From contig CAYNLG010000021.1 in the NCBI GenBank assembly GCA_964397995.1, forward strand, positions 1-48,325: DNA of 48,325 nt. The letters are read 5' to 3'. Both the position numbers and the translations under genes were made by a program. The notes under the pieces were generated by a model. That model worked only from the letters and a program-made list of their open reading frames with translations, was not told the origin of the DNA and made no database searches. Positions 7,978 through 16,691 of the stretch are shown in pieces; positions within the stretch are counted from its first letter, which is position 1, and each line of letters starts with the position of its first letter. Source of the DNA: CAYNLG01 sp964397995 (GTDB lineage Bacteria > Planctomycetota > Phycisphaerae > FEN-1346).

Positions 7978-8006
7978 TTGACACCCCCTGATGGGGGCGG
8001 TAGGCT
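7978..8006 (+). promoter_or_regulatory. promoter of the sugar kinase/nucleotidyltransferase gene
   Basis: TTGACA (7978-7983), 17 bases, TAGGCT (8001-8006). The spacer contains CCCCCTGATGGGGG, a perfect 5-base inverted repeat centred between the two hexamers, which could be an operator. The start codon is 64 bases beyond the -10. Confidence 0.6.
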
Positions 8007-8069
8007 TAGAGTCTGCCGCGGGCCCCGCCGGCGGCGGAGGGTGTTGCACAGGCTGGCGAGAGGGCCGCA

Positions 8070-10013
8070 ATGGACATTTTCGTGCCCGGCCGCATCTGTC
8101 TCTTTGGCGAACACTCCGACTGGGCCGGGGCGTACCGCCGCCTCAACTCGGCCATCGCCCGCGGCGTCTGTCTCATCACGGGTACCAACCAGGGCCTGTA
8201 TGCCGAAGTTGCTCCTCATCCGACCCACCTCGTGGTTACCGCCGACCTAGGTGGCCCAGAGCGTGTCGGTCCCCGCGAGCTGCCGATGGAAGCCGTTGCC
8301 CTTCGGGCCGAAGCCGAGGGTGGAGGTCCCTTTGCTTACATCGCAGGTGTCGCGTACCAACTTCTTACCCACTACCGAGTCGGGGGCCTAGTCCTTGACA
8401 ACACCCGGACCGACCTGCCCGTCAAGAAGGGCCTGGCCAGTTCAGCCGCAGCCTGTGTGCTGGCTGCCCGTGCCTTCAACCGCGTCTATAACCTCAAACT
8501 GACGGTCCGGGGGGAAATGGAAGCCGCGTACCGCGGCGAGTTGATGACACCCTCCCGTTGTGGCCGCATGGATCAAGGCTGCGCCTACGGGCGCCGGCCC
8601 GTCCGCATGACCTTCGACGCCGATCTCGTCGAGGTCTCACCGGTTAGCGTGGGTGGCGACATCTCCATGCTCATCGTCGACCTCCAGGCCGGGAAGGACA
8701 CCCTGCGAATCCTGCACGACTTGAACCGCTGCTATCCTTTCGCGACAGGCGACCGCGAGCGCCACGTCCATGAGTATCTTGGCGACATCAATCGCCGTCT
8801 CGTTGACCGCGCAGCGGCCGCCATCGAGGCCGGCGACGCTCCTGCGGTGGGCCGGCTCATGGCCGAAGCCCAGGCTTTGTTCGACCGCTACCTCACGCCG
8901 CTGTGCCCTGAGGAGCTTGAGGCGCCCAAACTGCACGAGGTGCTCGATTACGGACCGATTCAGGAGCTCATCTGGGGTGGAAAAGGCGTGGGCAGCGGCG
9001 GAGATGGCGCTGCGCAGCTCGTCGCCCGAAGTCCCAAGGCCCGTGATGAGGCTGCGCAGATTCTCGAACGCGACCTTGGCGTCCGGTGCCTGCCACTCGA
9101 CCTGGCGCGCCCCAACCGCATCCGCAAGGCCGTGGTGCCGGCGGCGGGCTTTGGCAATCGTATGTTTCCGGCCTCAAAGGCGGTGAAGAAGGAACTCGCG
9201 CCCATCGTGGATCGCGATGGTCTGGCCAAACCGATCGTGCAGGTCATCATCGAGGAGGCCTTGGCCGCAGGCATTGAGGAAATCGCACTTATCATCCGTC
9301 CGGAAGACCGCGACATCCTTGAGCGCTACTTCCGCATGCCAATCGCCCCGGCCCACTACAATAGCCTTCCGACGGCTTTGCAGGCCTATGCCGATTCCCT
9401 GCGCGACATCGGTGGACGTGTCATCTTCATCCCCCAGTACCGCCGCGAGGGCTTCGGCCATGCGGTCCTCTGCGCCCGGGACTGGGTCGGCGAAGAGCCC
9501 TTCCTCCTCATGCTCGGGGACCACGTGTACCGGTCTGATACGGAGGACGTGTGCGCAGCCCAAGTGCTGGCAGCTTACCAGGAAACATCCGTGACGGTCG
9601 TGGGTTTGGCCCCGACTCTTGAGGAGGAGGTCCCAAGTTTTGGGACTGTCACAGGGCGGTGGGAGAACCCCGGGCATTTGCTTACGGTCACGGAACTCGC
9701 CGAGAAACCGACCGTCGAATACGCCCGGGCCAAACTGCGCGTCGAGGGCCTGGAAGACTATCTCACCTTCTTCGGCCTGTACGCCCTGGAGCCCAGCATT
9801 TTCACGCATCTTCAGTATCTGTGCGACCACAGGCGACGCCAGGGCGAGCAGGTGCAGTTGACCGACGCCCTGGAACTGCTGAGGCGTGCCACGGGTTTGG
9901 CGGGCGTGCTGGTGCGAGGGCGGCGGTTTGACACCGGCCGCCCATCCGCCTACGTGCGGACACTGCTGGCGTTTGCCGAGGCGGCACCGGCACCCTCGGA
10001 GGCCGCCCGATGA
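8070..10013 (+). CDS. bifunctional GHMP sugar kinase / sugar-1-phosphate nucleotidyltransferase
   Basis: 647 residues with two enzymes in one chain. Residues 1-345 are a GHMP kinase: PGRICLFGEHSDW (6-18), the phosphate loop KKGLASSAAA (119-128), GRMDQG (165-170) and the third motif GGKGVGSGGDGAA (303-315). Residues 352-640 are a UTP-glucose-1-phosphate uridylyltransferase-like domain: AVVPAAGFGNRMFPASKAV followed by KKELAPIVD, LLMLGDHVY with the metal-binding Asp, and LAEKPTVE. Together they would phosphorylate a free sugar or uronic acid at C1 and activate it to a nucleotide sugar, as in the plant fucokinase/pyrophosphorylase fusion. The substrate cannot be read from the sequence; glucuronate or a hexose is plausible. 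The stop overlaps the ATG of the glycosyltransferase gene. Confidence 0.85.
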   Translation: MDIFVPGRICLFGEHSDWAGAYRRLNSAIARGVCLITGTNQGLYAEVAPHPTHLVVTADLGGPERVGPRELPMEAVALRAEAEGGGPFAYIAGVAYQLLTHYRVGGLVLDNTRTDLPVKKGLASSAAACVLAARAFNRVYNLKLTVRGEMEAAYRGELMTPSRCGRMDQGCAYGRRPVRMTFDADLVEVSPVSVGGDISMLIVDLQAGKDTLRILHDLNRCYPFATGDRERHVHEYLGDINRRLVDRAAAAIEAGDAPAVGRLMAEAQALFDRYLTPLCPEELEAPKLHEVLDYGPIQELIWGGKGVGSGGDGAAQLVARSPKARDEAAQILERDLGVRCLPLDLARPNRIRKAVVPAAGFGNRMFPASKAVKKELAPIVDRDGLAKPIVQVIIEEALAAGIEEIALIIRPEDRDILERYFRMPIAPAHYNSLPTALQAYADSLRDIGGRVIFIPQYRREGFGHAVLCARDWVGEEPFLLMLGDHVYRSDTEDVCAAQVLAAYQETSVTVVGLAPTLEEEVPSFGTVTGRWENPGHLLTVTELAEKPTVEYARAKLRVEGLEDYLTFFGLYALEPSIFTHLQYLCDHRRRQGEQVQLTDALELLRRATGLAGVLVRGRRFDTGRPSAYVRTLLAFAEAAPAPSEAAR

Positions 10014-11101
10014 AGCATGTCCTCGTCAGCCCCCTCTCATGGGGCCTCGGTCACGCCACGCGTGACCTGCCGGTCATTCGGCATCTTGTGCGGCGCGGCC
10101 ACAAGGTGACCATAGCCGCCATCGGCCGGGCACTATCGCTGCTGCAGCATGAGTTGCCTGATATCGATTTTGTCGAGTTGCCGGACTACCCGACCCCGTA
10201 CACATCGTCACGACATTTTGTACGGAAGTTCGTGGCCATGTCCCCGCTGATGCTCTCGGCCGTCTGGCGCGAGGGTCGTCGCGTGAAGCGCCTTCTGCGC
10301 CGTCGCCGCTTCGACATGATCCTCAGCGACAACCGGTTCAACGTCCGTTCTGACGATATCCCCAGCTTCGTCATCTCCCATCAGCTTCGCTTCATGGTCC
10401 CGAAAGGCCTGAGACGTTTGGAGGGGGTCACGGAGTTCTTCAACTGGGAGTACCTCAAACCGTTTGATCGCGTCATCGTGCCCGATAACGGCGATCCGGT
10501 GCGCAACCTCTCTGGCCGAATGAGCCACGACCTCAAGCGATTGCCGATGGAGCAGATTTACTACGCCGGTTCGCTGGCGAGCGTCCGCTGCCTCGATCTC
10601 CAAGCCGACGTCGACCTCTTTGTGTCCATCTCCGGTCCGGAGCCCCAGCGCACTGAACTTGAGCGTATTCTCCTTGATCAGGTGCGAGACGTGCCCGGCG
10701 AACGGATCGTTGTGACGCTGGGCAAACCCGAGACGGTCGAGACGTGCGGCATAGACGACCGCATTGCGGTCTACGGGTACCTCGATCGCGAACGGCAACA
10801 GGAGATGCTGAACCGCGCTAAGCTCGTCGTCTGCCGTAGCGGCTACACGACCGTGATGGAACTCGCGGAGCTCCGTAAGCAGGCCCTTTTCATCCCGACC
10901 CCCGGCCAAACCGAGCAAGAGTACCTAGCTGAGTACTACGAAGAGAACGGTTTCTTCCACAGCGTCAGCCAGTACAAGCTGGATTTGGCAGCCGATGTTG
11001 AGAAAGCGAGGAGCTACCCCGGCGTGCCTTTCGAAACCGACACGGCAGCCAATGTGGAGCGGCTGTACGACGAACTGTTCGCGCCTGTCCTGGACAGATA
11101 G
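10010..11101 (+). CDS. GT-B glycosyltransferase (MurG / family 28-like)
   Basis: 363 residues. The N-terminus HVLVSPLSWGLGHATRDLPV is the Gly-rich loop of a GT-B acceptor domain. The C-terminal half has the nucleotide-sugar-binding pattern VVCRSGYTTVMELAELRKQ then LFIPTPGQTEQEYLA, as in family 28 and MurG-like enzymes. No signal peptide is visible, so it is cytoplasmic or peripheral to the membrane. Its ATG at 10010 overlaps the TGA of the kinase/nucleotidyltransferase gene (ATGA), so the nucleotide sugar made by that enzyme is the obvious donor candidate (inference). The acceptor is unknown. It ends 9 bases from the convergent amidohydrolase gene. Confidence 0.82.
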   Translation: MKHVLVSPLSWGLGHATRDLPVIRHLVRRGHKVTIAAIGRALSLLQHELPDIDFVELPDYPTPYTSSRHFVRKFVAMSPLMLSAVWREGRRVKRLLRRRRFDMILSDNRFNVRSDDIPSFVISHQLRFMVPKGLRRLEGVTEFFNWEYLKPFDRVIVPDNGDPVRNLSGRMSHDLKRLPMEQIYYAGSLASVRCLDLQADVDLFVSISGPEPQRTELERILLDQVRDVPGERIVVTLGKPETVETCGIDDRIAVYGYLDRERQQEMLNRAKLVVCRSGYTTVMELAELRKQALFIPTPGQTEQEYLAEYYEENGFFHSVSQYKLDLAADVEKARSYPGVPFETDTAANVERLYDELFAPVLDR

Positions 11102-11110
11102 CGTCCCCAC

Positions 11111-12385
11111 CTAGACCCCGAAGATGCGCTTCGGGTTCTCGTAAAGGAGAAGGCGCGCCGTCGCCAAGGCCTCGTCTTCGGTGAGGCGCCCGGTCTCAAC
11201 GAAGTCCTCTGCGAGCACCCGCGACAGCACGCGACGATACATATTGAACTTGGGAAGTCCGAACTCCACCTTGTACATGTCGCTGTAGTAGCCGATTAGC
11301 TTGACCTTTGGTACCGCCTCCAGCCGTGCCCGCAACTCGGCCTCGACGTGCACCGGAATGTTCAGATACCACCAGTGCCCTGACGGCTTGACGTTCGGCA
11401 TGATCCACGCAAAGGTCGCGAGTTCGTGAGCCCAAGCCCGCGCGAGGACGGACACGGTGAAATCAATGTCCGCGAACCGGTTGAAGAGCCCGGCGTACTG
11501 CATCAGTGTGCCAGCCTTGGACGGGAGGTCCCGCCCTTGGTGGACGCCCGCCGGGTAGACATCACGGTAGACGCCGATCATCAGCTGGAAGGGCCAGCCG
11601 TGATCCCTGCAGCCGCGTGCGACGGCGTCGAAAGTGTAACGCGCGAGGGCTGACGCCTCGCAATCGCTTACGTCTCTGCCCCCAAGCGTTGCTTGGAGCG
11701 CCGCCTCGGCCGCGCCCGCGTCTGGCGCATCCGGCACGAAATCGGGAGGCAAGCTGATGGCGCCGCTTGCCGCGCCCGCGTGGGCGAAATCCTCCATCAA
11801 CGCCGCCACGGCTTGGTCGAGATCCGCGACAGAACCGACCTCGATGCCCGTCGCCCTCGCCACGCGCTCGCGTACGCTCGCGTCGGAGAGTCTGAATACA
11901 AGGTCGTCCGTCCGCAGACACGGAACGAAGACCTCGCGGTCGACCGCTGAAAGGTCCTCATCGAACTGGTTCGTGAGGAACACCTTTTCCAGCCGTCCGG
12001 CACGGAGCACCTCGCGGTACCTGTTCTTGGTGCCCCCTGCCTTGGCCACCGCCTGCGCGAGTGGCTCCCAGTTCGAGGGCGTCAGCCGCCGCGCAGTAAA
12101 TCCGAAGAGTGATTGCGCCGCTTCCAGTAGCCAAGCATACTGGACCGTATTGTCGAGCGTTTCGAGCCGAGCTACCAGGTCGGCCGTCCTCTCGGCGTCA
12201 GGCCTCTCGGCACCTGCGAGTTCCGACGGCATGCCTGCCGAGTGGGCCAACTCCGTGTAGTAGTGATACCCGAGCAGGTCGCCCAAAGTCTGCGCGTGTG
12301 GCGCCGTGGGCGGCACGTGGCTGTGGCAGTCGATTGCCGGCAGGGATAGAACCGCGGCCTCGAGGCGCCGTCTAAGGTCGTTCAT
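11111..12385 (-). CDS. uronate isomerase-like amidohydrolase
   Basis: 424 residues from the ATG at 12385, which has AAAGGAG seven bases upstream; the longer frame runs into the promoter. The metal-binding H21-x-H23 of the amidohydrolase superfamily is in PAIDCHSHVP, near the N-terminus as in glucuronate isomerase UxaC. Later blocks such as WPFQLMIGVYRDVYP, then KLIGYYSDMYKVEFGLPKFN and MYRRVLSRVLAEDFVE, resemble the closing segments of UxaC-like proteins. It may act on a uronate or a related sugar acid, but identity with true UxaC is uncertain. It has its own promoter and is transcribed towards the glycosyltransferase gene. Confidence 0.7.
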   Translation of the reverse strand: MNDLRRRLEAAVLSLPAIDCHSHVPPTAPHAQTLGDLLGYHYYTELAHSAGMPSELAGAERPDAERTADLVARLETLDNTVQYAWLLEAAQSLFGFTARRLTPSNWEPLAQAVAKAGGTKNRYREVLRAGRLEKVFLTNQFDEDLSAVDREVFVPCLRTDDLVFRLSDASVRERVARATGIEVGSVADLDQAVAALMEDFAHAGAASGAISLPPDFVPDAPDAGAAEAALQATLGGRDVSDCEASALARYTFDAVARGCRDHGWPFQLMIGVYRDVYPAGVHQGRDLPSKAGTLMQYAGLFNRFADIDFTVSVLARAWAHELATFAWIMPNVKPSGHWWYLNIPVHVEAELRARLEAVPKVKLIGYYSDMYKVEFGLPKFNMYRRVLSRVLAEDFVETGRLTEDEALATARLLLYENPKRIFGV

Positions 12386-12433
12386 GGTACTCCTTTCATG
12401 GGTCGGCAGCAGAACTCGCCGTGCCATAGTCGC

Positions 12434-12462
12434 ATGATAGCCCCGTGACGGCACAGACGCAA
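12434..12462 (-). promoter_or_regulatory. promoter of the uronate isomerase-like gene
   Basis: Minus-strand TTGCGT (12462-12457), 17 bases, TATCAT (12439-12434), 48 bases before the ATG. The same two hexamers recur at 16613-16640. Confidence 0.6.
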
Positions 12463-12519
12463 CGATCTGGGGCCGCGGCAACTTCCGCCAACGGTACTCG
12501 CATTCGGCGGGAATCGGGG

Positions 12520-12525
12520 TATAAT
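12520..12525 (+). promoter_or_regulatory. -10 element upstream of the TPR gene
   Basis: A perfect TATAAT lies 26 bases before the ATG at 12552, with a GAGGGAG ribosome-binding site between. No good -35 is visible at 16-18 bases, so this may need an activator or be fortuitous. Confidence 0.4.
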
Positions 12526-12551
12526 GCAGCGGGGACGAGGGAGCATGGGCC

Positions 12552-13004
12552 ATGGTTTGGGTCGACCGCGTTACGGTCTATTGGGGGCATTGGAACTTCA
12601 CCGCCTATGCCGGTGGGAATCTGGCTGAAGCCGTTGCCCACCGGTTCCCGGAAGACGAGGCGGCCTTCGAGATCCGCTTCGTCGAAGACCTGCTCGCAAG
12701 AAGTGGCGAAGACGCCGCCCTTCTTGCCCTCCTCGGCCACCTGTACACAGAAAGCGGCCGCTACCGGGACGGGCTGTCGGTCGATCTGCGACTCGTAACG
12801 TTGAGGCCGAAGGACGCTACGGCTCACTACAACTTGGCCTGTTCCTACTCGCTTCTCGGGGAGCCGAGCCGGGCCTTGGCAAGCCTGAAGCGATCGATCG
12901 CCCTCGGTTACAGAGACTTCGATCACATGCAGGCCGACCCGGACCTCGAGAACGCCCGGGCCGACCCGCGGTGGCCGGATGTGGTGAACGTCCTGAACGG
13001 CTGA
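12552..13004 (+). CDS. TPR-repeat protein
   Basis: 150 residues, cytoplasmic. Two tetratricopeptide-like helical pairs are visible: DAALLALLGHLYTESGRYRDGL and DATAHYNLACSYSLLGEPSRA followed by LASLKRSIALGY. The C-terminal DFDHMQADPDLENARADPRW is a common ending of short TPR proteins. It most likely mediates a protein-protein contact; the partner is unknown. It is transcribed convergently to hslU, whose stop codon is 9 bases away. Confidence 0.75.
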   Translation: MVWVDRVTVYWGHWNFTAYAGGNLAEAVAHRFPEDEAAFEIRFVEDLLARSGEDAALLALLGHLYTESGRYRDGLSVDLRLVTLRPKDATAHYNLACSYSLLGEPSRALASLKRSIALGYRDFDHMQADPDLENARADPRWPDVVNVLNG

Positions 13005-13013
13005 GGACGGCCG

Positions 13014-14366
13014 CTACAGGATGTACTTGGCAAGATCTTCGTCTTCGGCGATGCCCGCGAGTTGCTCGCGTACGCGGCTTGCGTCAAAGTGTACCTCACG
13101 CTCGTCTTCCGGCAGGTCCGGTCCGTTGAAGCTGACCGTCTCGACCAGCTTTTCCATTACCGTGTACAGCCGCCGCGCCCCGATGTTCTGTGTTCGCTGA
13201 TTGATCCGGAACGCGATATCGGCCACTTCGCGAACTGCTGTCTTGTCGAAGTCCACCAAGACACCATCGGCCGCAAGCATGGCCCGGTGCTGTTTCACGA
13301 GCGCGTTCTCGGGCTCTGTGAGGATGCGCACGAACTCGGCCGCAGTCAGGTCCCGGAGCTCAACCCGGATCGGGAACCGGCCCTGGAATTCCGGCATCAG
13401 GTCCGACGGCTTTGCCTGCGAGAATGCGCCGGCTGCGATGAACAAAATGTGGTCGGTCCGGACCAAGCCGTATCGCGTGCCGACCGTTGAACCCTCAACG
13501 ATCGGCAATAGGTCGCGCTGGACGCCCTGGCGGCTGACGTCCGGTCCATGGCTGGTGCCATCGCCAGCCACCTTGTCCAACTCGTCCAGAAAGACGATCC
13601 CGCGTTGCTCGACGCGGGTGATGGCCTCGCTCGTGACGTGGGCCTGGTCGATGAGCCGCTCCGCCTCTTGACCTTCTAGAAGCTGCCGCGCTTCACGGAC
13701 CGGTACGCGGCGCTTTTTCGTGCGCGGCGGCATGAACCGTTCGAGCATCTCCTGCAACCCGACCATCTGTTCCTGCTCGGGGCCGCCGATCATGCCAAGG
13801 TCGACCTTCTCCTCGACCTCGACCTCCACCATGCGATTTTCCAGGAGGTCGGCCCGTAACTTCCGTCTCAGTTTCTCACGCGAGGAAAGCCGTTGGTCCT
13901 CGGCCTCATTGGGGGGCTGGATGCCCTCTTCGTGGGCCGACGCCCACCGACTCGTCGGCAGGAGCACGTCGAGTAGCCGTTCCTCGGCAGCTTCCTCGGC
14001 CTTCGGACGCACGGCTTCCCTCTGCTCGTTCCGCACCAACCCCACTGCCAGTTCCGTCAGGTCACGGATGATGGATTCGACATCGCGGCCGACGTAGCCG
14101 ACCTCGGTGTACTTGGTGGCCTCGACTTTGATAAAGGGGGCGCCGACCAAGGCGGCCATGCGGCGTGCGATTTCGGTCTTCCCCACCCCTGTAGGGCCGA
14201 TCATGATGATGTTCTTCGGCGCGATCTCCTCGCGCAGCCCTTCCGGGAGTTGCTGTCGCCGCCACCGGTTCCGCATCGCGACGGCGATGGCCCGCTTTGC
14301 CTCGTTCTGGCCGATGATGAAGCGGTCAAGCTGCGCGACGATCTGTCGGGGCGTCAACTCGTTCAT
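13014..14366 (-). CDS. hslU: ATP-dependent protease ATPase subunit HslU
   Basis: A 450-residue AAA+ unfoldase that feeds substrates to HslV. The N-terminus LTPRQIVAQLDRFIIGQNEA is diagnostic. Walker A is GPTGVGKT (57-64), Walker B is IVFLDELDK, and the family-specific I-domain lies between. The GYVGRDVES pore loop is present. The C-terminus ends in LAKYIL, similar to the tail that docks into HslV. Its ATG overlaps the hslV stop by four bases. Confidence 0.96.
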   Translation of the reverse strand: MNELTPRQIVAQLDRFIIGQNEAKRAIAVAMRNRWRRQQLPEGLREEIAPKNIIMIGPTGVGKTEIARRMAALVGAPFIKVEATKYTEVGYVGRDVESIIRDLTELAVGLVRNEQREAVRPKAEEAAEERLLDVLLPTSRWASAHEEGIQPPNEAEDQRLSSREKLRRKLRADLLENRMVEVEVEEKVDLGMIGGPEQEQMVGLQEMLERFMPPRTKKRRVPVREARQLLEGQEAERLIDQAHVTSEAITRVEQRGIVFLDELDKVAGDGTSHGPDVSRQGVQRDLLPIVEGSTVGTRYGLVRTDHILFIAAGAFSQAKPSDLMPEFQGRFPIRVELRDLTAAEFVRILTEPENALVKQHRAMLAADGVLVDFDKTAVREVADIAFRINQRTQNIGARRLYTVMEKLVETVSFNGPDLPEDEREVHFDASRVREQLAGIAEDEDLAKYIL

Positions 14367-14902
14367 GCCGAGAGCGTCTCCACGTGCACGTGATCGTTTG
14401 TGTAGATGCAGAGAGTGGCTGCGATGGCCAGCGCTTCGCGGACCACGGCCTCCGCCCCGAGGTCGGTGTATTTCAGCAAGGCTGACGCGGCACTTCGTGC
14501 ATAGGCCCCGCCGCTCCCGATACCGATCAGGCCGTCGGCGGGCTCGATGACATCGCCGGACCCGCTGATGACGAGGCTGGCCTCTTGGTCAGCCACAGCC
14601 AGCAAGCTCTCCAGCCGCCGCAGGGCCCGGTCGGTCCGCCACGCCTTGGCCAATTCCACAGCGGCGCGCCGAATGTTGCCGGCCGAGTCCTTGAGCTTCG
14701 CCTCGAACCGTTCCATCAGAGCAAACGCGTCGGCCGCCCCTCCCGCGAACCCGCAAAGCACGCTCTCCTCCGGCCCTAGGCGGCGGACCTTGTTTGCGTC
14801 TGCCTTGAAGATTGTCTCGTTCATCGTGACTTGGCCGTCACCGCCGAGGGCGACCACGCCCTCACGGCGCACCGACAGAATTGTTGTCGCATGAAGATCC
14901 AA
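14363..14902 (-). CDS. hslV: ATP-dependent protease peptidase subunit HslV
   Basis: 179 residues, a proteasome-beta-like threonine peptidase. The mature N-terminal Thr is the first T of HATTILSV (T6), so a five-residue propeptide (MDLHA) would be removed. GGDGQVTM and the IGSGGAYA loop are typical. It assembles as a double hexamer capped by HslU. It begins 33 bases after the nitroreductase gene and overlaps hslU, so it probably belongs to the transcription unit that starts at the ADP-ribosylglycohydrolase gene. Confidence 0.96.
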   Translation of the reverse strand: MDLHATTILSVRREGVVALGGDGQVTMNETIFKADANKVRRLGPEESVLCGFAGGAADAFALMERFEAKLKDSAGNIRRAAVELAKAWRTDRALRRLESLLAVADQEASLVISGSGDVIEPADGLIGIGSGGAYARSAASALLKYTDLGAEAVVREALAIAATLCIYTNDHVHVETLSA

Positions 14903-14935
14903 GCCGCATCCTTTCAGGGCTGGTCCTGCTGTGGA

Positions 14936-15439
14936 TTACCGGTGCCCGTACCGCTCGCGCCAGACGAGATGCTCAAGCGGCTTCTTGTCGGCTTGGGGCA
15001 CGTCCTCGGACGCCTTGCCGACTGGCAAGAGGATTGGGAATCGCTTCTCCTTGGGGACGCCAAGACGCTTCTTGGCTTCGTCCTCGACCCGGCGCAGCGT
15101 CCCCTCGACCCAGACGGAGGCGTACCCGAGAGCCGTGAGCGAGAGCAACATGTTCTCGGTTGCGGCGGCGGCGTCCTCAAGCCACCACCGCGAGACGTCC
15201 GGGTCGGCAACCACCCCGATGGCCGCACCGGCCGTCGCAAAGACGCCCTGGACGTGCTCATCGAGCCACGCCAGGGTGCCGGTGTCACGGATGACGATGT
15301 ACTGAAGCGGTTGGCGATTGCTGCCCGACGGCGCACGGCGTGCCGCATCCAAAATGTGCGTCAGGTCTGCGTCGCTCGGATCGCCGGCCTCCAGGCTCCG
15401 CACGCTCGCGCGCTTCCGGATTGCTTCGAAGACGTCCAT
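14936..15439 (-). CDS. nitroreductase family protein
   Basis: 167 residues from the ATG at 15439, which has GGAGGGGG upstream. FMN-dependent nitroreductase fold: RASVRSLEAGDPSDADLTHI is the N-terminal phosphate-binding Arg-Ser stretch, followed by AARRAPSGSNRQPLQYIVI. The middle WLEDAAAATENMLLSLTALGYA and the final HLVWRERYGHR are also standard. These enzymes reduce nitro compounds, quinones or flavins with NAD(P)H; the natural substrate is not evident. It sits between the ADP-ribosylglycohydrolase gene (67 bases upstream) and hslV. Confidence 0.88.
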   Translation of the reverse strand: MDVFEAIRKRASVRSLEAGDPSDADLTHILDAARRAPSGSNRQPLQYIVIRDTGTLAWLDEHVQGVFATAGAAIGVVADPDVSRWWLEDAAAATENMLLSLTALGYASVWVEGTLRRVEDEAKKRLGVPKEKRFPILLPVGKASEDVPQADKKPLEHLVWRERYGHR

Positions 15440-15506
15440 GGTCTGCCCCCTCCGGCGGCGATACCGCCCTGCTTTCCCCCCGCTCCTCGGCCCGGCCTTA
15501 GTCCAT

Positions 15507-16571
15507 CTAGCCGCGGAGGACATCGTCCAGTACGTGTGCTCGTGTGGCCGCCTTGTCCCTCTCGGTGGCCAGGCAGTCCCACACGATGCGTGCCTGTTCC
15601 TCCAGCGGTAGCTTCAGGTTTGTGTAGGGATTGGCCTCGGTGGCGGCATCCACCTGTTGGACCCACTCGCCCGGAAGCGTCTCGGCTCCCGCGAGAGCTC
15701 CCGCCAAGCCGCCTGCGATAGAGGCGAGGCAGTCGGTGTCACGGCCGAAATTGACGGCCGTGACAATCGCGGCCCGGACGTTGCCGGCTGTTGCCTTGAA
15801 GACAGCGAATCCCTTCGGCACGACCTCGCATGCCTGGCTCATTGCGTACGGGATGCCACGCCCGCTGTACCTCTCGTCAAACGCTTCGCGCATGTTCAGC
15901 GGATTATCGGCCTTCTCGGCCAGAGCGAGAGCACGATCAAGGTCACGCCGAAGCTCTGTGGCTGAGACCCGGCGGGCCGCCCGCAACACCGTCTCGACGC
16001 TCGCCCCCGGCATCAGCGCTGCGGCGATGCTTGCCGCGACCACGGCCGCCCAGTCGATCGCCGGTGCCGGAGCCCTCTGAATCGCGCGGCCGGCGTCGCC
16101 GACGGCACGTGCAGCCGCTTCCGGGCTCCCCGCACACGCGAGGGCCACCGGGTGGCATGACCGGGCCAGCCCGACGGTCCCGGCGTGCGGGTTGTGCCAG
16201 CCCAGTTCCGGTCCGCCGATGCCGGCCTTAGCCAACGCGATCAGCTTCCGGTCGTACGGCTCCATACACATGGCCGCTTTCGCGGGGTCAAGTTCCTCGT
16301 GCCAAACGTTCCCGACGTCCCAAGCTGACGGTACGCCGCCTGCGCGGCGGATCGCCCGAAGGAATACCCGTTGGCGTTCGATGCCGTCCTCGGTGGTGCC
16401 ACCTGGGCGCTGCCAGCCGTTGCTGTAGTGTTCGTACGGCAGGAACTGGTCCAGGATGCCGTGATCGGCCTCGATCGCGCTCCAAGACATGCCCTCGACA
16501 GCGGCGCCCATGGCCGAACCCACTTGGCTGGCTGCCAAGCACCCGAACACCTTGCTGAAACCCTTGCGCAC
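15507..16571 (-). CDS. ADP-ribosylglycohydrolase family protein
   Basis: 354 residues starting at a GTG at 16571 with AAGGAG upstream. The N-terminal FGCLAASQVGSAMGAAVEGM and GTTEDGIERQ correspond to the first metal-binding region of the DraG fold. NFGRDTDCLASIAGGLAGAL is the second, with Asp residues for the dimagnesium centre. The protein would remove ADP-ribose from a protein or small molecule. No matching ADP-ribosyltransferase is in the window. It is the first gene of a likely unit with the nitroreductase and hslVU genes, which raises the idea of a stress or protein-repair theme (inference). Confidence 0.87.
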   Translation of the reverse strand: MRKGFSKVFGCLAASQVGSAMGAAVEGMSWSAIEADHGILDQFLPYEHYSNGWQRPGGTTEDGIERQRVFLRAIRRAGGVPSAWDVGNVWHEELDPAKAAMCMEPYDRKLIALAKAGIGGPELGWHNPHAGTVGLARSCHPVALACAGSPEAAARAVGDAGRAIQRAPAPAIDWAAVVAASIAAALMPGASVETVLRAARRVSATELRRDLDRALALAEKADNPLNMREAFDERYSGRGIPYAMSQACEVVPKGFAVFKATAGNVRAAIVTAVNFGRDTDCLASIAGGLAGALAGAETLPGEWVQQVDAATEANPYTNLKLPLEEQARIVWDCLATERDKAATRAHVLDDVLRG

Positions 16572-16612
16572 GGAGCGACTCCTTCAGGGCGGCATGCAGC
16601 CGCAGCTCCTCC

Positions 16613-16640
16613 ATGATAGGTGCCTCCGGCGGGCACGCAA
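16613..16640 (-). promoter_or_regulatory. promoter of the ADP-ribosylglycohydrolase unit
   Basis: Minus-strand TTGCGT (16640-16635), 16 bases, TATCAT (16618-16613), 41 bases before the GTG start. The hexamers are identical to those of the promoter at 12434-12462. Confidence 0.5.
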
Positions 16641-16691
16641 GCCGAATTGCGGATGCTTGCTACGACGCCGACTGCCTACTACCATGCCGCC

